Positions 1 to 12,984 of a DNA stretch of 64,000 bases are shown here, piece after piece. Location: contig CP154956.1 in NCBI GenBank assembly GCA_039621445.1, positions 30,386,667-30,450,666 on the forward strand. The letters are read 5' to 3'. Below the pieces are notes generated by a model. It was not told the origin of the DNA and ran no database searches. It saw only the letters and a list, made by a program, of their open reading frames with translations. Positions within the stretch are counted from its first letter, which is position 1; every line of letters starts with the position of its first letter. This DNA comes from Euglena gracilis (taxonomy: Eukaryota; Euglenida; Euglenophyceae; Euglenales). Position numbers and translations under genes: made by a program.

Positions 1-447
1 GCTGGCTGGAAATAAGCTGCTGGCTGGACCCCCCGGGGGTATAGGGGGGGGGGGGAGGGGGGGTCCGGGGCTGGAGGGGGCTGGGCTGGGCTGGGTCGAT
101 GAAAAACAAAAATTTCTGAATTTTTTTTGCCATTTTCGACATTTTGCTGGATGGAGCTAGATCAAGGCCCCGATCGGGACTGGAGGCACAACCTAATTAC
201 TGAAACAATGCAGGGATAGGTGAGCTGGGCAGCCCATTTGGCTGGCCAGCCGGCCGCTGGCTGGCCTGGCCTTCGGCCGGCTGGCCCGGCCTCTGGCCCG
301 GCTGAACCCAACTTTATTTCCCTCGACCCCCCCCCCCCAGGGGGGCTCCCAGCCCGAATTTGGGCTGCTGGGTGGATTTGAGCTGCTGGCTGGCTGGACC
401 CCCCCCCCCCCCGGGATAGGGTCCCTCCGGCTTAAGAAAACCCCTGT
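1..447. mobile_element. Right part of another copy of the same family
   Basis: The terminal CTTAAGAAAACCCCTG ends at 447, and the upstream sequence has the same GCTGGCTGGACCCCCC blocks. The left end is probably outside the window. Covers the 3' side of the CTD gene. Confidence 0.55.
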
Positions 448-474
448 TCTCATAAATTACCCCGGGCTGCAATT

Positions 475-3035
475 TCAGGAGACAAATACCAAAATGGGCT
501 GTGTGGGAAAAGAGTGAAAACGTGAGTGTTGACAATCCTGCTTGGGCGACGGGGGCGAGAAAGCCGAGGAGGCATCGCCCTGACTGCCCGAGGCAGCGAG
601 GGAAGAGGCGGAGCGGGACGACTGGGACGCTGCGGAGTACTGCGGGGACACGGGCGTGTACTTGGGCGACGGGAAGGAGTAGGCGGGGGACCCCGGGGAG
701 TACTTCGGAGAGGCGGGGGAGTACTGGGGGGAAGGTGCGGAGTACTGCGGGGAGGTTGGGGAGTACTTTGGGGAGGCAGGGGAGTAAGCTCCGGCAGCCT
801 GGGTGCCGCACAGCCGGTGAGGTGAGCAAGCCGGAACCACACAAAAGGTTCATTTTGTTTCTTTTTAACCAACTCCAACACACTGAAAAAATTAATAAAC
901 GCATTGAATAATTCTATCGTTTCTTCCTCCTTTTTGCCTCCAAAGTTGATGAACTTGGACTTATCTGGCAATGTTTAAAGATTGCCCGTCAAATGTCATC
1001 AGCTTTTTACAAAAAAATGAAATTATTGGAAATGCCTAAGCAGAGAAAACCTTGCGTACCTTTTTAAGGCGCCTTTAAAATCCTTTAAAAACCTTAAAAG
1101 CGTTTAAAAAGCCCTGTAATTTTTTTTCGAATTTCGAGCAAAAGAAGTTGCGAAATCTCCTCAAAAAAAAACAAGCCAATCCAGGAAAAAAAGATTTCTG
1201 GCATCACTGGAACATTGTCTATCCAACCAAAACTCAAAAAAAAATTTGTGCGTTTTTGAACCTTGGTTTTCAGCCTGGACCGACGTTGGTTCGATGCCTG
1301 GATGGCTCCTTGACTGCCCTTGGAAATAGACACCTTAAGGATTCTTAAAAAATTCTTCTCAAAATGCCTGAAAAATCCTTAAAACCCTGAAATTTTCGTC
1401 TTGACAATAATGCCAGCACAAGGTTCACATACCCCCCCAGAGGCTTGGCACGGGTCATGATTGAAGGTAAAGGCAGGGGGTGAATGTTTTGGGTGCCAAG
1501 TTTGTATGTTAAGAAATTTGGCAGACATGTGCAAAAGGCTGAAGGCCAACGTACCTCCCTCTCCCCAGACGCTTGCCCCTCCCCCCCCCCCCGGGTGCTT
1601 TGCCCTCCTCCTTACATCCAAATTTGCCCCCCCTCTTAAGGTCATTCAAATAAAAGTGCGAAACTGTCAAAATGCAAAACTTTCCTTTGCAAAAAGACTT
1701 GAAAATTGAATTTCTTTTCAAAAAATATATACAGATCACCGAACACTGATTGAAGAGGCGCATGGCATACAATAAGCAGTCCAGGGGGTTCAAGGCCCAC
1801 ACGACGTCATCCCCATCGGACAAATGTCTCATCTTTGAGCCGATTGGATTGAGACAACTTTGGTGTGGATAAAGGCCTCAAAAAGTGGTCGAAATTGACT
1901 GGTGACAAATGAAAATCATATCTCTTTAAAAAGCCGCAGAAAAGCAGAAAAAAGGAGAAGGAACGAAGCACCAGTCTGTCCTGGAGAGGCGACAGAGTAC
2001 TGTGGGGAGGCTGGAGAGTACTGTGGGGAGGCTGGCAGCAGCTTGTGGCGTATATTTAACTCACAACGGTGTTTTCATTTCCCCAGATCTAATACTATAT
2101 ATATTATCATATTATTATAATTATTAATATAATTCCACCAGTCCCCCATTTGAAGTTGATTTTCATTGTTTTTTTTGTCTGGTTTGCTGCACATCATTTT
2201 TGGCCTTTTTTTTTGGCCGTTTTGGACCACTTTTGGCCACTTTTAGCCACGTTGGGCTGCATTTGGCAATTTAGCCACTTTTGGCTATTTGAATACATTT
2301 TTGGCACATTTTTACCAATTTTGGGCTGCTCCTGGCCATTTTTGCTGAGTGGCCGATCCCCACGGGGTTACTGACTGGTTTTCCGAAAACAGTGACTGAC
2401 TGGTTTTTTGAAGAGTGGAGTGACCCCCCGGGGAGGTCGGTAAAAAATTGTATGGTACATATGTATTGCAAATTTGTGAAAATTGAACATTTGGAAACGA
2501 TTTTTCTCACGCAGTGCACGCAATACAGAAGCATCCCTGGTGGGGTTGGTTAAAAACGGAAGCATCCCTGGTGGGGTTGGTTAAAAAACAACATCACCCT
2601 TTTCCCTTTCCCCTTCCATTCTCTGTGCTGTTTCAAAATTTCCCCAACTTCTGTGCTGCTTCTGGCTTATGCATTGTGTGTTGTGCATCTAAAAGCTCTT
2701 CAAAAGCAACATTAAATTCTGATGGGCTCCGAAGAATCTAGGTATTGGGGAGAAGCTGCAAAACCTGATTGTCAAACAAACAGAGCCTTGGGAAAGACGT
2801 TGGTGGGAACCCATGTTTAACCAGCAACCAACAAACGAAGCAGAAAGCTGCGTGGAGAATACTGCGGCGAGGCAGGGGAGTATGCTGCGGCCACTGCACC
2901 TGAGGTGGCGGGAGAGTAGGCTGGAGACGCCGGGGAGTACGCTTGGCTTCCCTTCACGGACGTTGGGGAGTATGCCGGGGACGCCGGAGAGTAAGCCGGG
3001 GATGCGGGGGAGTATGCACTCAAAACTGCTGAACC
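475..3035 (-). CDS. RNA polymerase II largest-subunit CTD-like repeat gene, 3' part
   Basis: Three minus-strand exons encode about 17 consecutive heptad-like repeats of consensus YSPASPx, the RNA polymerase II C-terminal-domain signature that binds capping, splicing and termination factors when phosphorylated. Joining at CAG(+4)/CTG(-8) sites keeps the heptad phase across both introns. I found no RPB1 core motif on this strand within the window, and polA starts only about 0.9 kb away on the other strand. It is either the tail of RPB1 whose body is inside polA intron 1 and unrecognised, a detached CTD duplicate, or an assembly join. Gene symbol withheld. Confidence 0.75.
544..789 (-). CDS. CTD exon c: eight heptads and Ser-rich tail
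   Basis: [15 protein letters not shown], then [41 protein letters not shown], followed by a Ser/Ala-rich tail and FSPPSP. Acceptor CTGCCGGA|GCT. A possible donor CCC|AAGCAG ends it at 544; otherwise the frame runs to a stop near 475. Confidence 0.88.
1982..2033 (-). CDS. CTD exon b: two heptads
   Basis: A 52-nt exon. Splicing at CTGCTGCC|A completes YSP|ASPQ exactly, followed by [13 protein letters not shown]. The donor is CCA|GGACAG, phase 0. Confidence 0.85.
2854..3015 (-). CDS. CTD exon a: seven heptad-like units
   Basis: Reads [19 protein letters not shown], an interruption VKGSQA, then [29 protein letters not shown]. The donor is TCTCC|ACGCAG. The 5' edge is uncertain: TTGAGTGC is in rule position, and the frame stays open upstream as GSAVLSA. 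Confidence 0.85.
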
Positions 3036-3281
3036 GCCCTTCCCCTCCAAGGACCTCTTGACCACAATCCCCAACAAGCAATAAAACGCTTCTCCGAGGA
3101 GAGGTGGCCCAGGCCTGCCAACAGCCTCTGTTGCCTTCAGCACACGACGCCAGAAGGTGCCCCATGTCTGGCGTACAGCTGCTGCGTTGGGCTTGCTGCC
3201 TGGCATTTGCTGGCTTGCTGTTTGATCTCAGGAGGACTGTGGAGACGTGTTTTGTGCATTGTGTGTGCATGTGTGTCTGTC

Positions 3282-3286
3282 TGTCA

Positions 3287-3324
<38 letters not shown>

Positions 3325-3375
3325 ATGTATGTATGTATGTATGTATGTATGTATGTATGTATGTATGTATGTATG

Positions 3376-3406
<31 letters not shown>

Positions 3407-3522
3407 GTTGGGGGGTTTACATACATATATACATACATACATACACACATACATACATACATACATACATACATACATGCATGCATGCATGCATGCATAC
3501 ATACATACATACATACATACAT
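3282..3522. repeat. (GTCT)n/(GTAT)n followed by (ATAC)n: inverted microsatellite
   Basis: About 120 bp of TGTC/TGTA units facing about 100 bp of ATAC/ATGC units, able to form a large hairpin between the CTD and polA genes. Open frames here are repeat artefacts. Confidence 0.9.
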
Positions 3523-3942
3523 CCAAAAAGTAGACCCCTCCCCAAAATAAGACCCCCCTTGGGATTTTCGGGGAAAATCAAAAAAGTAGACCCCCCTAGG
3601 AGTCAAAATGCTCCCAAAATGGGTGGTTTTTGGATGACTTTCGACTTTTGCCATGTTGCATGTGTCAAAATTGGCATCTTCTGAGGCTTCCAAAAATCGC
3701 CCTTTTTTGGACCTATTTTTGGACCCTCCCGCGAGGAGGTTTTTCTCGGTCGAATTTTTCAGCAAAAATCCAAAAGGAGACCCCCCCCCAAAAAAATGAG
3801 ACCCCCTTGGGGTTTTGACCCAAAAGCAGACCCGGGGTCTCATTTGGGGAGTATTTGGGGAGGGTTAGGGCACTCCAACCCGGGGAGGGGGGCGTGCCAT
3901 TGCTTCCCTGTGGTTGGCCAGTTCAGCCTGACGCCAGGCAGG

Positions 3943-4098
3943 ATGCCGGCGGTGACCGGGAAGCGGCCCCGCGCTCAACGCGTCGCTGCCGCGGAATCCC
4001 CGCAAGAGGCGGGCGGCCCGCCACCGCCGCCGCGGCCATTCCTCATCGTGGACGGCAGCCACGCGCTGCACCGCGCCTTCCACGCCGAGTTCCGGCCG
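3943..4098 (+). CDS. polA: polA exon 1: N-terminus and first 5'-3' exonuclease motif
   Basis: Starts [12 protein letters not shown], runs through a Pro-rich linker and reaches [18 protein letters not shown], which aligns with E. coli LILVDGSSYLYRAYHAF and contains the first metal-ligand Asp. The 3' end lies at 4098-4104 because GGGCCA is repeated at both intron ends; no GT donor is present. Confidence 0.88.
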
Positions 4099-7000
4099 GG
4101 CCATTTCCGCTTTCTTTTGAATTTGAAACGACGCACTGCAGCCCAGAAGGAGTATTGTTTTCCGTGAATTTTTTGCACAGCATCAACTCATACCAGACGG
4201 GTCTGATGCATGACAAATTCTCAGGGAGAAGGAGGGAGGGGAGAGCGTACGATAAAAGGTCAGGTGGAGGTGGGGTCCAGACCGACGGGACACCCACCTG
4301 AACATCAGCATGGCCAAAGTGATCCTGGCACAAAGTGCTGGGGCGGAGTATTTTTTGCCCCTCAAAACTCACCCAGAATGCCATTTGGGCATTTATTGGT
4401 CAAAATTGCTAAAAATGGCAAAACAAAAAAAAGAAAATTTGACCCCTTTGGGGGGGGCCCCCCCCCCCCCCCCCCCCCCGGAGTCAGTCCAGACCCCCCT
4501 TGGCAGGTGGGGGGGTCCGAACCAGGGGGAGCAAACACGTTTCTTTTACTGTTTTTGTGTTTTCCCCCCACCGATTTTTGGATTCTTGTTGGAATTTTTG
4601 ACAAGGAAAAAACCCTTGTTTTGACCCCTATTTCCCCCAAACCCAAAAATTTTGTCATTTTTTGTCGTTTTTTCTTTTTTTTTGTGTCAACAGAATGCTT
4701 ATTTTTTATGCAAAATGAAAAATTTTCCCAGGCAGAACCGAAAATTTTCGAAGTCCTCTCTCTAAGTCCAGTGGAAAAGTGTGCATCCCGGGGGAGCTCC
4801 TAAAGGATTTTACATGCAATTTGCATTTTTGCTGGTTTTTTTTGTGTTTATTTGTGCGTTTCTTTGCGCTGCGTTCTTTTGATGGTCCATGTTGTGCCCC
4901 CCCCCCCTGTCTAAATCCTCTCCTGCAGTCAAGGAAGGGGGGAACAGCCGTGAGACCCTTCTTAACCAACCCCTGGGGTGGAAAGCAAACCACCCGCTGG
5001 GACTGGCGGACCTGTTGACAGTTGCCCCGGGGTGGGGGTTCTTTGTTCCGTGCTTGTGGGTGGGGGCTTAGGCGGCCGGATTCGCACTTAAGCTTTTTTC
5101 TTTTTATTTGCGCATTTGCGCGCATTTACGATTTTTTTGATTCTGCTTTGATTCGGCTGTGAAGGTCAGGGGGGTTTGAAAACACGTGGACAAGACAGTG
5201 CAAATAATGAGCGAAATTCTGATTTTGGCTGGGAGACCCCCGGGACTTTGGCCAAAAATGATGTTTTTGAGGTGTGCCAAAATGGACTTTGTACGTCGAA
5301 ACCGCCGGGACCTTGCCGGCCCAAAGGGAAAAAAACGCAAAAAAGCACCATAGGAACGGGACCTTTACCGCCCTTGTTGCTCCTTTCGGCTGTGTCCCCG
5401 GGTGTGTCTGAGCTGCCGGCGGTGTGAGTCCTGGGTGTTTGCCGAACTGCTTTGCTTGCGGCGCCTTGGTGTGGTGTTTTGGGGCTGTTTGTTAAAGTGC
5501 GGGGAGGAGGTGCCGGGGGGTGTGGGAGTGATGTGACCAAGCCGGCGGGAAGGACACAGGGGAAGGAAGGTGAGTACGGGGTGTTTGACAAGGGATGTGC
5601 AGAGGGGATGAAATAGGGTCCGTAGGGAATGAAGGGAATAAAGGGGAACGGGTGTCTCCCACCCGGCTCATACCCGGGATGCGCAGAACCAGTTGTGTGG
5701 CAAAGAACCCTGCAGGAGAAGCCAAACACTGGAAGGACAAAATTGTGTTTATGCGCGCAAATGCGCGCATCAACATGTTTATGTTGATGCGCGCAATTGC
5801 GCGCATAAACACAATTTTGTCCTTCTGGGATTGGGCTTTGGCACCCATGAACTGACGCCGTTGAAAAACTGCGTGACATAGAGGCCCTGACGGTACGGAT
5901 TGACGGGCCATCCAGTTGGTGATTTTGTCACACTGTTTGTCACCGGCGCAAGCTTATGGGCGCAAATGCGCGCACCAACAAAAATTATGTTTTATGCGCG
6001 CATTTGCGCAAATGCGGGCATAAAACATAATTTTTGTTGGTGCGCGCATTTGCGCCCATAAACACAAATAAGAACGGTATGACGGAAACAAACCATCAAA
6101 CACTGACAGCAGATGTGGTTCATTTGCGCATTTGCGTGCATCACGTTTTTTGTGGGCTCAAATGCGCAAATAAACTATATGCAGAAACTGCACAATTTAC
6201 TATGTTTATTTGCGCATTTGCGCCCACAAACAACGTGATGCGCGCAAATGCGCAAATAAACAACTAATGGAGAAGTAAAACAGTACAAGGTGATTTCATT
6301 TGGCCCTCCTGCAACTACCCTTAGTGGCTTCTGAATGGGTTGAAAGCAAATGACCACACCGTCTCCTCCGGTATACGGTGTTATTGTGCCGTTTGTTGAC
6401 CATTGACAGGTCCCACAACAGATGGGGACATAGGATCTCCGGAAGGTGCGTGCATAGCCACCCAGTAATGGTACACCTCCACCGGCACCAATTTTTGGGC
6501 CCCAAGGGCCCTGCCGCTGACCTGCGGCCTGGGCTCCGCTGTTAAAGCCCCATCAGCTGCTGATGCTTCAGCACCCAGCAGGCCAGCATCCACCTCCCCG
6601 GTGCAACGACACCCCCCACAGCGACCGCGTTATACCCCGCAACCGGGGTGTAAGACTGGGGGTATGACGTGGTGCCAGTGCATGGCAACCAGCAGCCGAA
6701 GAGAGGTAGCCCTCAAGCACCCGTTCTTTTGGATGCAAGGGAATGATGAAGCTTTACCACTGGATTGGGTGCATCAAAGCGGTGGGACCCACTCCCCCCA
6801 AATTATGCACAAAAACCGGTGTTTTTTTACGTTTTTCAAGGAAAAAATGGCAAAGAAAACCAGAAAACGGACTCCGGCCCGACACGTCCCGGGTATTTCA
6901 GGTGCCAAATTTTGTCTTCTTGCAACGCAGTCCTGTTGCAGAAAAGGTGTCGAACAGTCACAGGTCGTTTGCACGTCATCAATTCATTACGTTTAACTGC

Positions 7001-10000
7001 CAAACGGATGACGCCAAAACAACAGGCCGATCGGGCCTGGTAACAGCAGTGCAAATGTACACACGTGAGGCAGGCAAATTTTGGCCAGTCACATGCCGTG
7101 TTCCAGTGAACGCTCAACACCACCTCTCACCACAAATTTCATCAGCATGTAATTGTGGCGCAAGTCATTGGTTGGCGTGAGGAATCGCGTTCGCCAGCTG
7201 TCACGGAGGAGGAGATGGTATCGCACAACTCATGTGTGTTGATGCGCGCATTTGCGCAAATAAACACAACTTTGTTTGTGTGCCCTAAGGCTCCTACAAA
7301 CACATCATTTTGAAGCGGTGTATTAAATGTTTGTGCGCGCATTTGCGCAAATGCGCGCACAAACGTAATTATGTTTATTTGCGCAAATGCGCGCATCAAC
7401 ACGTCCATCACGTTTTTAAACCTCGTAGGGTCATGGTCCTCATTGGTGTCTTTTAACATAGAAAGTAAAAGTACATGTTGGTGGGCGCATTTGCGCAAGT
7501 AAACATAAACGTGTTGGTGCGCGCATTTGCGCAAATGCGCGCACCAACATAATTGTGTTGGTGCGCGCATTTGCGCCCACCAACACGTCATTTTATCATC
7601 ATCGGTTTACGTTTTATTTGCCCAAATGCGCCCACAAACACAATTGTTTTTATTTGCGCAATTGCGCGCATAAACACACATCAATTGCGTGACGGCTGCC
7701 TCACGTAGTCTGTGTGTCTGTGGTGGTGTGATGTAACGAGGCCCCGTGTGTTCTCACCGGTGGCGTCCTCCCAAATGTATGCGTGGGCCATTATTTTGGA
7801 CGCCACCTGAAGGATTTGACATTTGGGCACGTCAGCACCGTTTCCAAGTGTCGTCACCAGGGGTGTGTGCCTCTCTCCCGTTTGATGTACAACAGCACCA
7901 GTCTCACCCCCAGCCCTATTCACGTCACCTGGTAAGCAGCATGCACGCCAGACCACTGGGAGTTAATCCCCTCCAATAGAGGGGTGTAACGGTTCTTAAA
8001 TCGTGTTCTGGGTGTCAGGGTACAGGGTCCCAGGGGTTACAAAAAAATGGTACATTTGCGCAATTGCGCGCATCCAAAGGAAAAAAGCTCAAGTGCGAAT
8101 CCGGCCGCCTAAGGGGGGGTTCCGGTGGGGACAGGCAAGACCGCGCCGTCCGTGCACAGTGGCCTGGGGCCAGCTGACCAATGCCAAGGGCGACGCGGTG
8201 GGGGCGGTGTATGGGGTCACCCGCATCCTGCCCAGGCGCGGGCAATCCCTCCGTTTCGACGGGTCGGGAGAATTGTTCCTGCGACATGTGGGAGAGGGAG
8301 GGCTGCGCTGGCTGTCTGATGGAGGTAATCAGTCATTTGTGTGTGAAAGAAAACATTCTCAGCCTGCCCAAAGACGCAAAGGGGAGTCTTTTTTGGGGGA
8401 AGGTATCAAACTACATTTGAAGAATTTGCTTGAAGGAATGCTGCAGAAAGAATCTCTCAAAACATGAAAGCTCACAAATACGGTGCACCTGAAATCCCAC
8501 ATTTGGTTTTGAAATTCATGCATTTGGTCACGGATAATATCCCAGTAATATCTTTGTTCGACCAGGATTCCCCGGGGGAGTATCAGTTGAGGGTTCTCAC
8601 ACATGGATATTTATCGCCACCGCCTCCGGAATTTGTCTCCCCTGTGAGGGTGTCACCTGCCTTGGAACTTGTCACCTTGTGGCCCATACCAGCGGACTTG
8701 TAAGCTTGGAGAGTTTACAGCCAGGGAGTTGTACTCGCTGATTTGCCAGGACATGCACACACATTCGCACGCACGCACACACACACAATCACACACACGC
8801 GCGCGCACATGCACGCACGCACGCACGCACGCACGCGCACACACTTACACACGCATAAACATTTATATACCCCTCCAGGAAATTGTCACTGTGTGGGTTT
8901 GTTGGGTGTCTGCGTGGGTGGGTGAGTGGGTGGGTGTGGGTGAGTGGATTTGGGTGCGATGAGTGGGTGTGGGTGTGGGCATGGGTGGGTGGGTAGCCCA
9001 ACCCAGTGTTTGGGGAGCCCGCTGCCTGTGCGCCGTTCTCGCTGATGCAGAAGCACCGGCCGTCGCACATGGTGGTGGTGTTCGACAGCCGCGGCCCGAA
9101 GCACCGCCGCACACTATACGCCGAGTACAAGGCGAACCGCCCGCCCCTGCCGGAGGGGTTGGCGGCCCAGTTTGCCCAGCGCGGCCTCTCCGGTCCTTTG
9201 CAGTTCCTTTGGGATGCCTAGTTTGATCCCCCGAGAATGGTCGGGTCTATGGTCTATGGTCTATGGTATATGGTCTATGGTCTATGGACGGACCTGTTGA
9301 GTGAAAAAAAATAAGATGAAAAAAACATCCCTGTTTTTCTAACAGAGGAAAATCCAAAAGTGTTTCAATTTTTTGTGAAATTTGAATCACATGAGTTTTT
9401 TGGAAATCAGTGAAATCTTATTTTAAAAAAAACAAAGTTCTTTCTGAATATGGACTCCGCTCACAAGTAAAAATGAGATTCTTCTTTGGTTTTTGTATTA
9501 AAATCCGTTTTTTTGGGGGGGGGACAAGGAAAATAAATTAAACAGGCCACGAACAATTGCGAGAAATCCCACATAGCACAAGTTTGGTGATCTCATAATC
9601 ACAAATGAGCACAGATGAGACTTTGGCCACATTTATGAATGCTCATTTCTGAACATAGCCTTTCTATCAAGGATCAATGTCGTATGGAGGGGGGAAAAAC
9701 AAACAAGCACGATCACAAGCACGAGCAAGGCAAGAAATGCTCTTCCCTTTGCCCTCTGCTCTTGGCCACCCTCTTTGCTGTGCTCTCTCGTTGCTTTTCC
9801 CTCCATCCATCATCGTCATGGTCATCGTCCCATTTCCTCACCTATTTTATTGCTGGCGTTGGGGAATAGTTACCTTGTGTCTGGCAAGCTGTCACGCTGC
9901 GGGACATAAGACATTGTGCTGGAAGCAGAAGCACAGAGTGCTCGCAAAAGGTTGACGGCTGCAAGCTGGTGACTCCCAACCTCCTGAAGTGCATGAAGGC

Positions 10001-12947
10001 ATGCCAGGAGATGTTTTCAGGGCAGTCACCATCGAGGACTTAAGGAACACAGTTCAAAAGGCATGCGTATTTATGTGAGGTGCCCAATGGCCGAAAATGG
10101 CAAAAATGGCTCAAAAGTTGCCAAAGTATCTAAGAATTTGACAAGGCAGACCAAAGTGACCCAAGATAGGCGACCAAAAAAAGTGGGTGACATGAATGAC
10201 CCCCCAAAAATTTGACTCCAGGCAGCTACCGCCATCTTTCACATCTTTTCATTCGTTCCTTCAAAAAAGCGAATGAGAATGATTACCTCCCCCCCCCTGT
10301 CGTTGACACGGCGTGTCGTTGACACACCCCCCGTGTCAACGACACTTTTCTGGTACACTACCCATTGAATCACAGTGACATTGACATGGCGTGTGGTTGA
10401 CACCCCCCCCCCCGTGTCAACGGCACTCTCCTGGAACATTGGCGTGTTAACGACAAGGGGGGGGGGGGTATTTTCTTTGTTTTCATAAAATCTTTGCAAA
10501 ATACCACAAAATGTTGCAAAATTTCATAACATTATGAGTGTGTATTGTGTGTGTGTGTGTGTGTTTGTAAAAGTTAATCAAAAATCAACGCACAAAAAAT
10601 CATGAACCAGCACAAATGTGATTAAGGTGGTCAGAATGAATTCGTTTGAAACCCTCATCATGCGACCCTGCATCAAAAAAATTGTGAGAATCGGTCACCC
10701 CCCCCCCCCGGGAAACTGTCCTCTGCCCCCCATACCCTCTGACCTGCCCTCATAGGGCCGGCATGTCAATTACCCGTGTACCCACTGACTTGTGCACAAA
10801 GAGATTTTTCAAATTATCAATTTTTTTTTAAAAAAGGTCAATTCCACAGTTCCAGGCTTTAATGAATTTGCCAGGCTTCTGGTGACAAGTCTTGTAGAAG
10901 AAATGATTTTACGGATTTTGTTTTGTCACTGGGGTCAATAATGTCAATTTTTTCCCTCAAACCCAGACCCGCCTGGGAGTCTGGTGTCCTCAGGTCCAAC
11001 CTCTGTACTCACTGATTTGTCTGAGACAGTTCCCTGAGGGGAGGGGTATGGGTTTAAAAAACCACCTCTGGTCTGGTGTTTGAGAAAGCCTCAGCAGAGA
11101 ATCTTCCCTGCCGCGGATTCTCAAGGTAGGGAACATGCATTGCATTTCTTTCCAATTATTTTTCAATTTTTTTTCCAATTTTTTTTCGAGATTTTTTCCA
11201 ACTTTTTTTCCAAATCACTGCAATCAAGTTTTGAGGCTTGCTTGCATCTGTTCCGATTTTGGGTGAAGAGTCGCAGCTACGCCTCCAACACACGTGCACA
11301 AATGCACATGTGGCATACCAACAGGGTCGCTTTGCGTGCGGCGGCGCTGGCCGGGAGCCCCTGGTGGAGCTGATCCACGCGATGGGCATCCCAACCCTCA
11401 TCGAGGCCGAGGTGGAGGCCGACGATGTGATCGGCACCCTGTGCCGGCTGGCGCCCGGGGACCCCCTCCCGGTCATGGCCTGGCCGGTTGTGACAGGCGG
11501 CTCTATGCAGCGGGAGGGTTGGGGGGGGGGGGGCGACTATGCTCCCAGCCAGTCATGACTGGCGTATCGTGGTCGGGGGATTCCACCTGCTGTGGCGTTG
11601 GGGGAACATGGAGCGGATCCCCCGCCGCAGCACAGGCCAAGATGCCCACCCTGGTGATGACGGGGGACAAAGATCTGGCCCAGGTGTCGTGCATCTGTGT
11701 GTGCGCCTGCGGCTTTCACATGGAGTGCGTTGTGTGGTGCCTGTGCACGCGAAACATGTCTCGGATGCTTCGATGAAGCGGACCCCCCCATCCAGCCAGC
11801 TGCCTTCTTCCAGAACTGCCCTCCCCCCCCCCATATGGGCAAATTTTTATACCTACCCCCCCCCCGGCTCATTGGCTATTGGGATTGAGCAGACCAGTGA
11901 GATATGACCCAAGCCAGAGCAGGAGTTGAATGGGATTGGACCCATCGAAACACACAAATAAAGTCCCTGCCAACTTTTTTTTTGTCTCCTTCCAACGACC
12001 CCCCCCCCCGCGGTCGGAAGACAGTGGTTACCTTGGCTCCAAGCCTAGGTGCCAAGGAGCTGGAAGGCGCCGGGGAACCCACCAGGGGGGTCACCAGCAG
12101 CTTTTTTTCATTCTGGGGGGGGGGGTGAGGTTCCTGAAGCAATCCCCTTTTATGATCCTAATCGAATTGTCATTTGGCGTACTCGGGTACTGATGATACA
12201 ACCTCGCTTCAGAGATCAAGATTGGAGCTGGTCAGCCATTCTCAATGCATTTTGGGTCAAATTTTGCCAGAATCCATTAACAAACCTGTTTCCACCCAGC
12301 CGCCTCCCCCTCCTCCCATTGTCCCTGGGCCATGCTGGCCCCAACAAGCAACAAGCTGGGGGAGGGGGCAGCTTGGGGGGTATGAGCCGCTGAGCCAAGT
12401 GCTTTACCTCCCCCCATGTCCAACCACCACCCCCTTGTCGGAGGACACCTTTTCGGAGGTGTGGCCGAATTTTTGGCCCGTGCAAAGCGCCAGGCCCAAA
12501 AAAAAAAAAACTTGCCAAATCAGTCAAATTTGACCAAAATGCCATTTGGACATTTTTTTTGGGCTAAAATGTGTCAAATTTGCCCAAAATTTTCCGCGCA
12601 AAGCGCTGGAAGGAAAAATTCTACTTTTGTGGGGTAGGGTCCAATGACGGAATATTTTTGGGAAAGGTTTGGTAGCACGGCGTTTGAGAGAGGGACCCCC
12701 TCCAGCTACCAGGGCTGACCTAGCTACCCTGACCCCCAGACCACACCCCCCTTGTAATTCAAACCTGTTTCTCCTGCAGCTAGCACTGGTGGAGGTTTTG
12801 GAGATGGCCACCCCTTAATTTATTACTCTGGGCACTAGCAGCGCCTCTGCGAGTTGGCCAAGGCCGTTGTTTTGCAAGTTTATTCCCCTCACAAACCCAC
12901 CCGCGGGCACACGCTCGCCCGCATGCACCCGCACACACGTGCAGACA

Positions 12948-12984
<37 letters not shown>

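Noticed and set aside
3282-3522. Long open frames of Met-Tyr-Val-Cys and Ile-His-Thr-Tyr repeats (also at 16.6, 43.1, 43.6 kb)
   Set aside because: They are translations of (GTAT)n and (ATAC)n microsatellites, open in several frames on both strands.
6381-6593. Minus-strand 70-codon frame in polA intron 1
   Set aside because: Lies among palindromic repeats, no splice context, no recognisable family.
5735-7680. CRISPR-like repeats with spacers
   Set aside because: Units are inverted rather than direct, irregularly spaced, in an intron of a eukaryotic gene with no cas genes.
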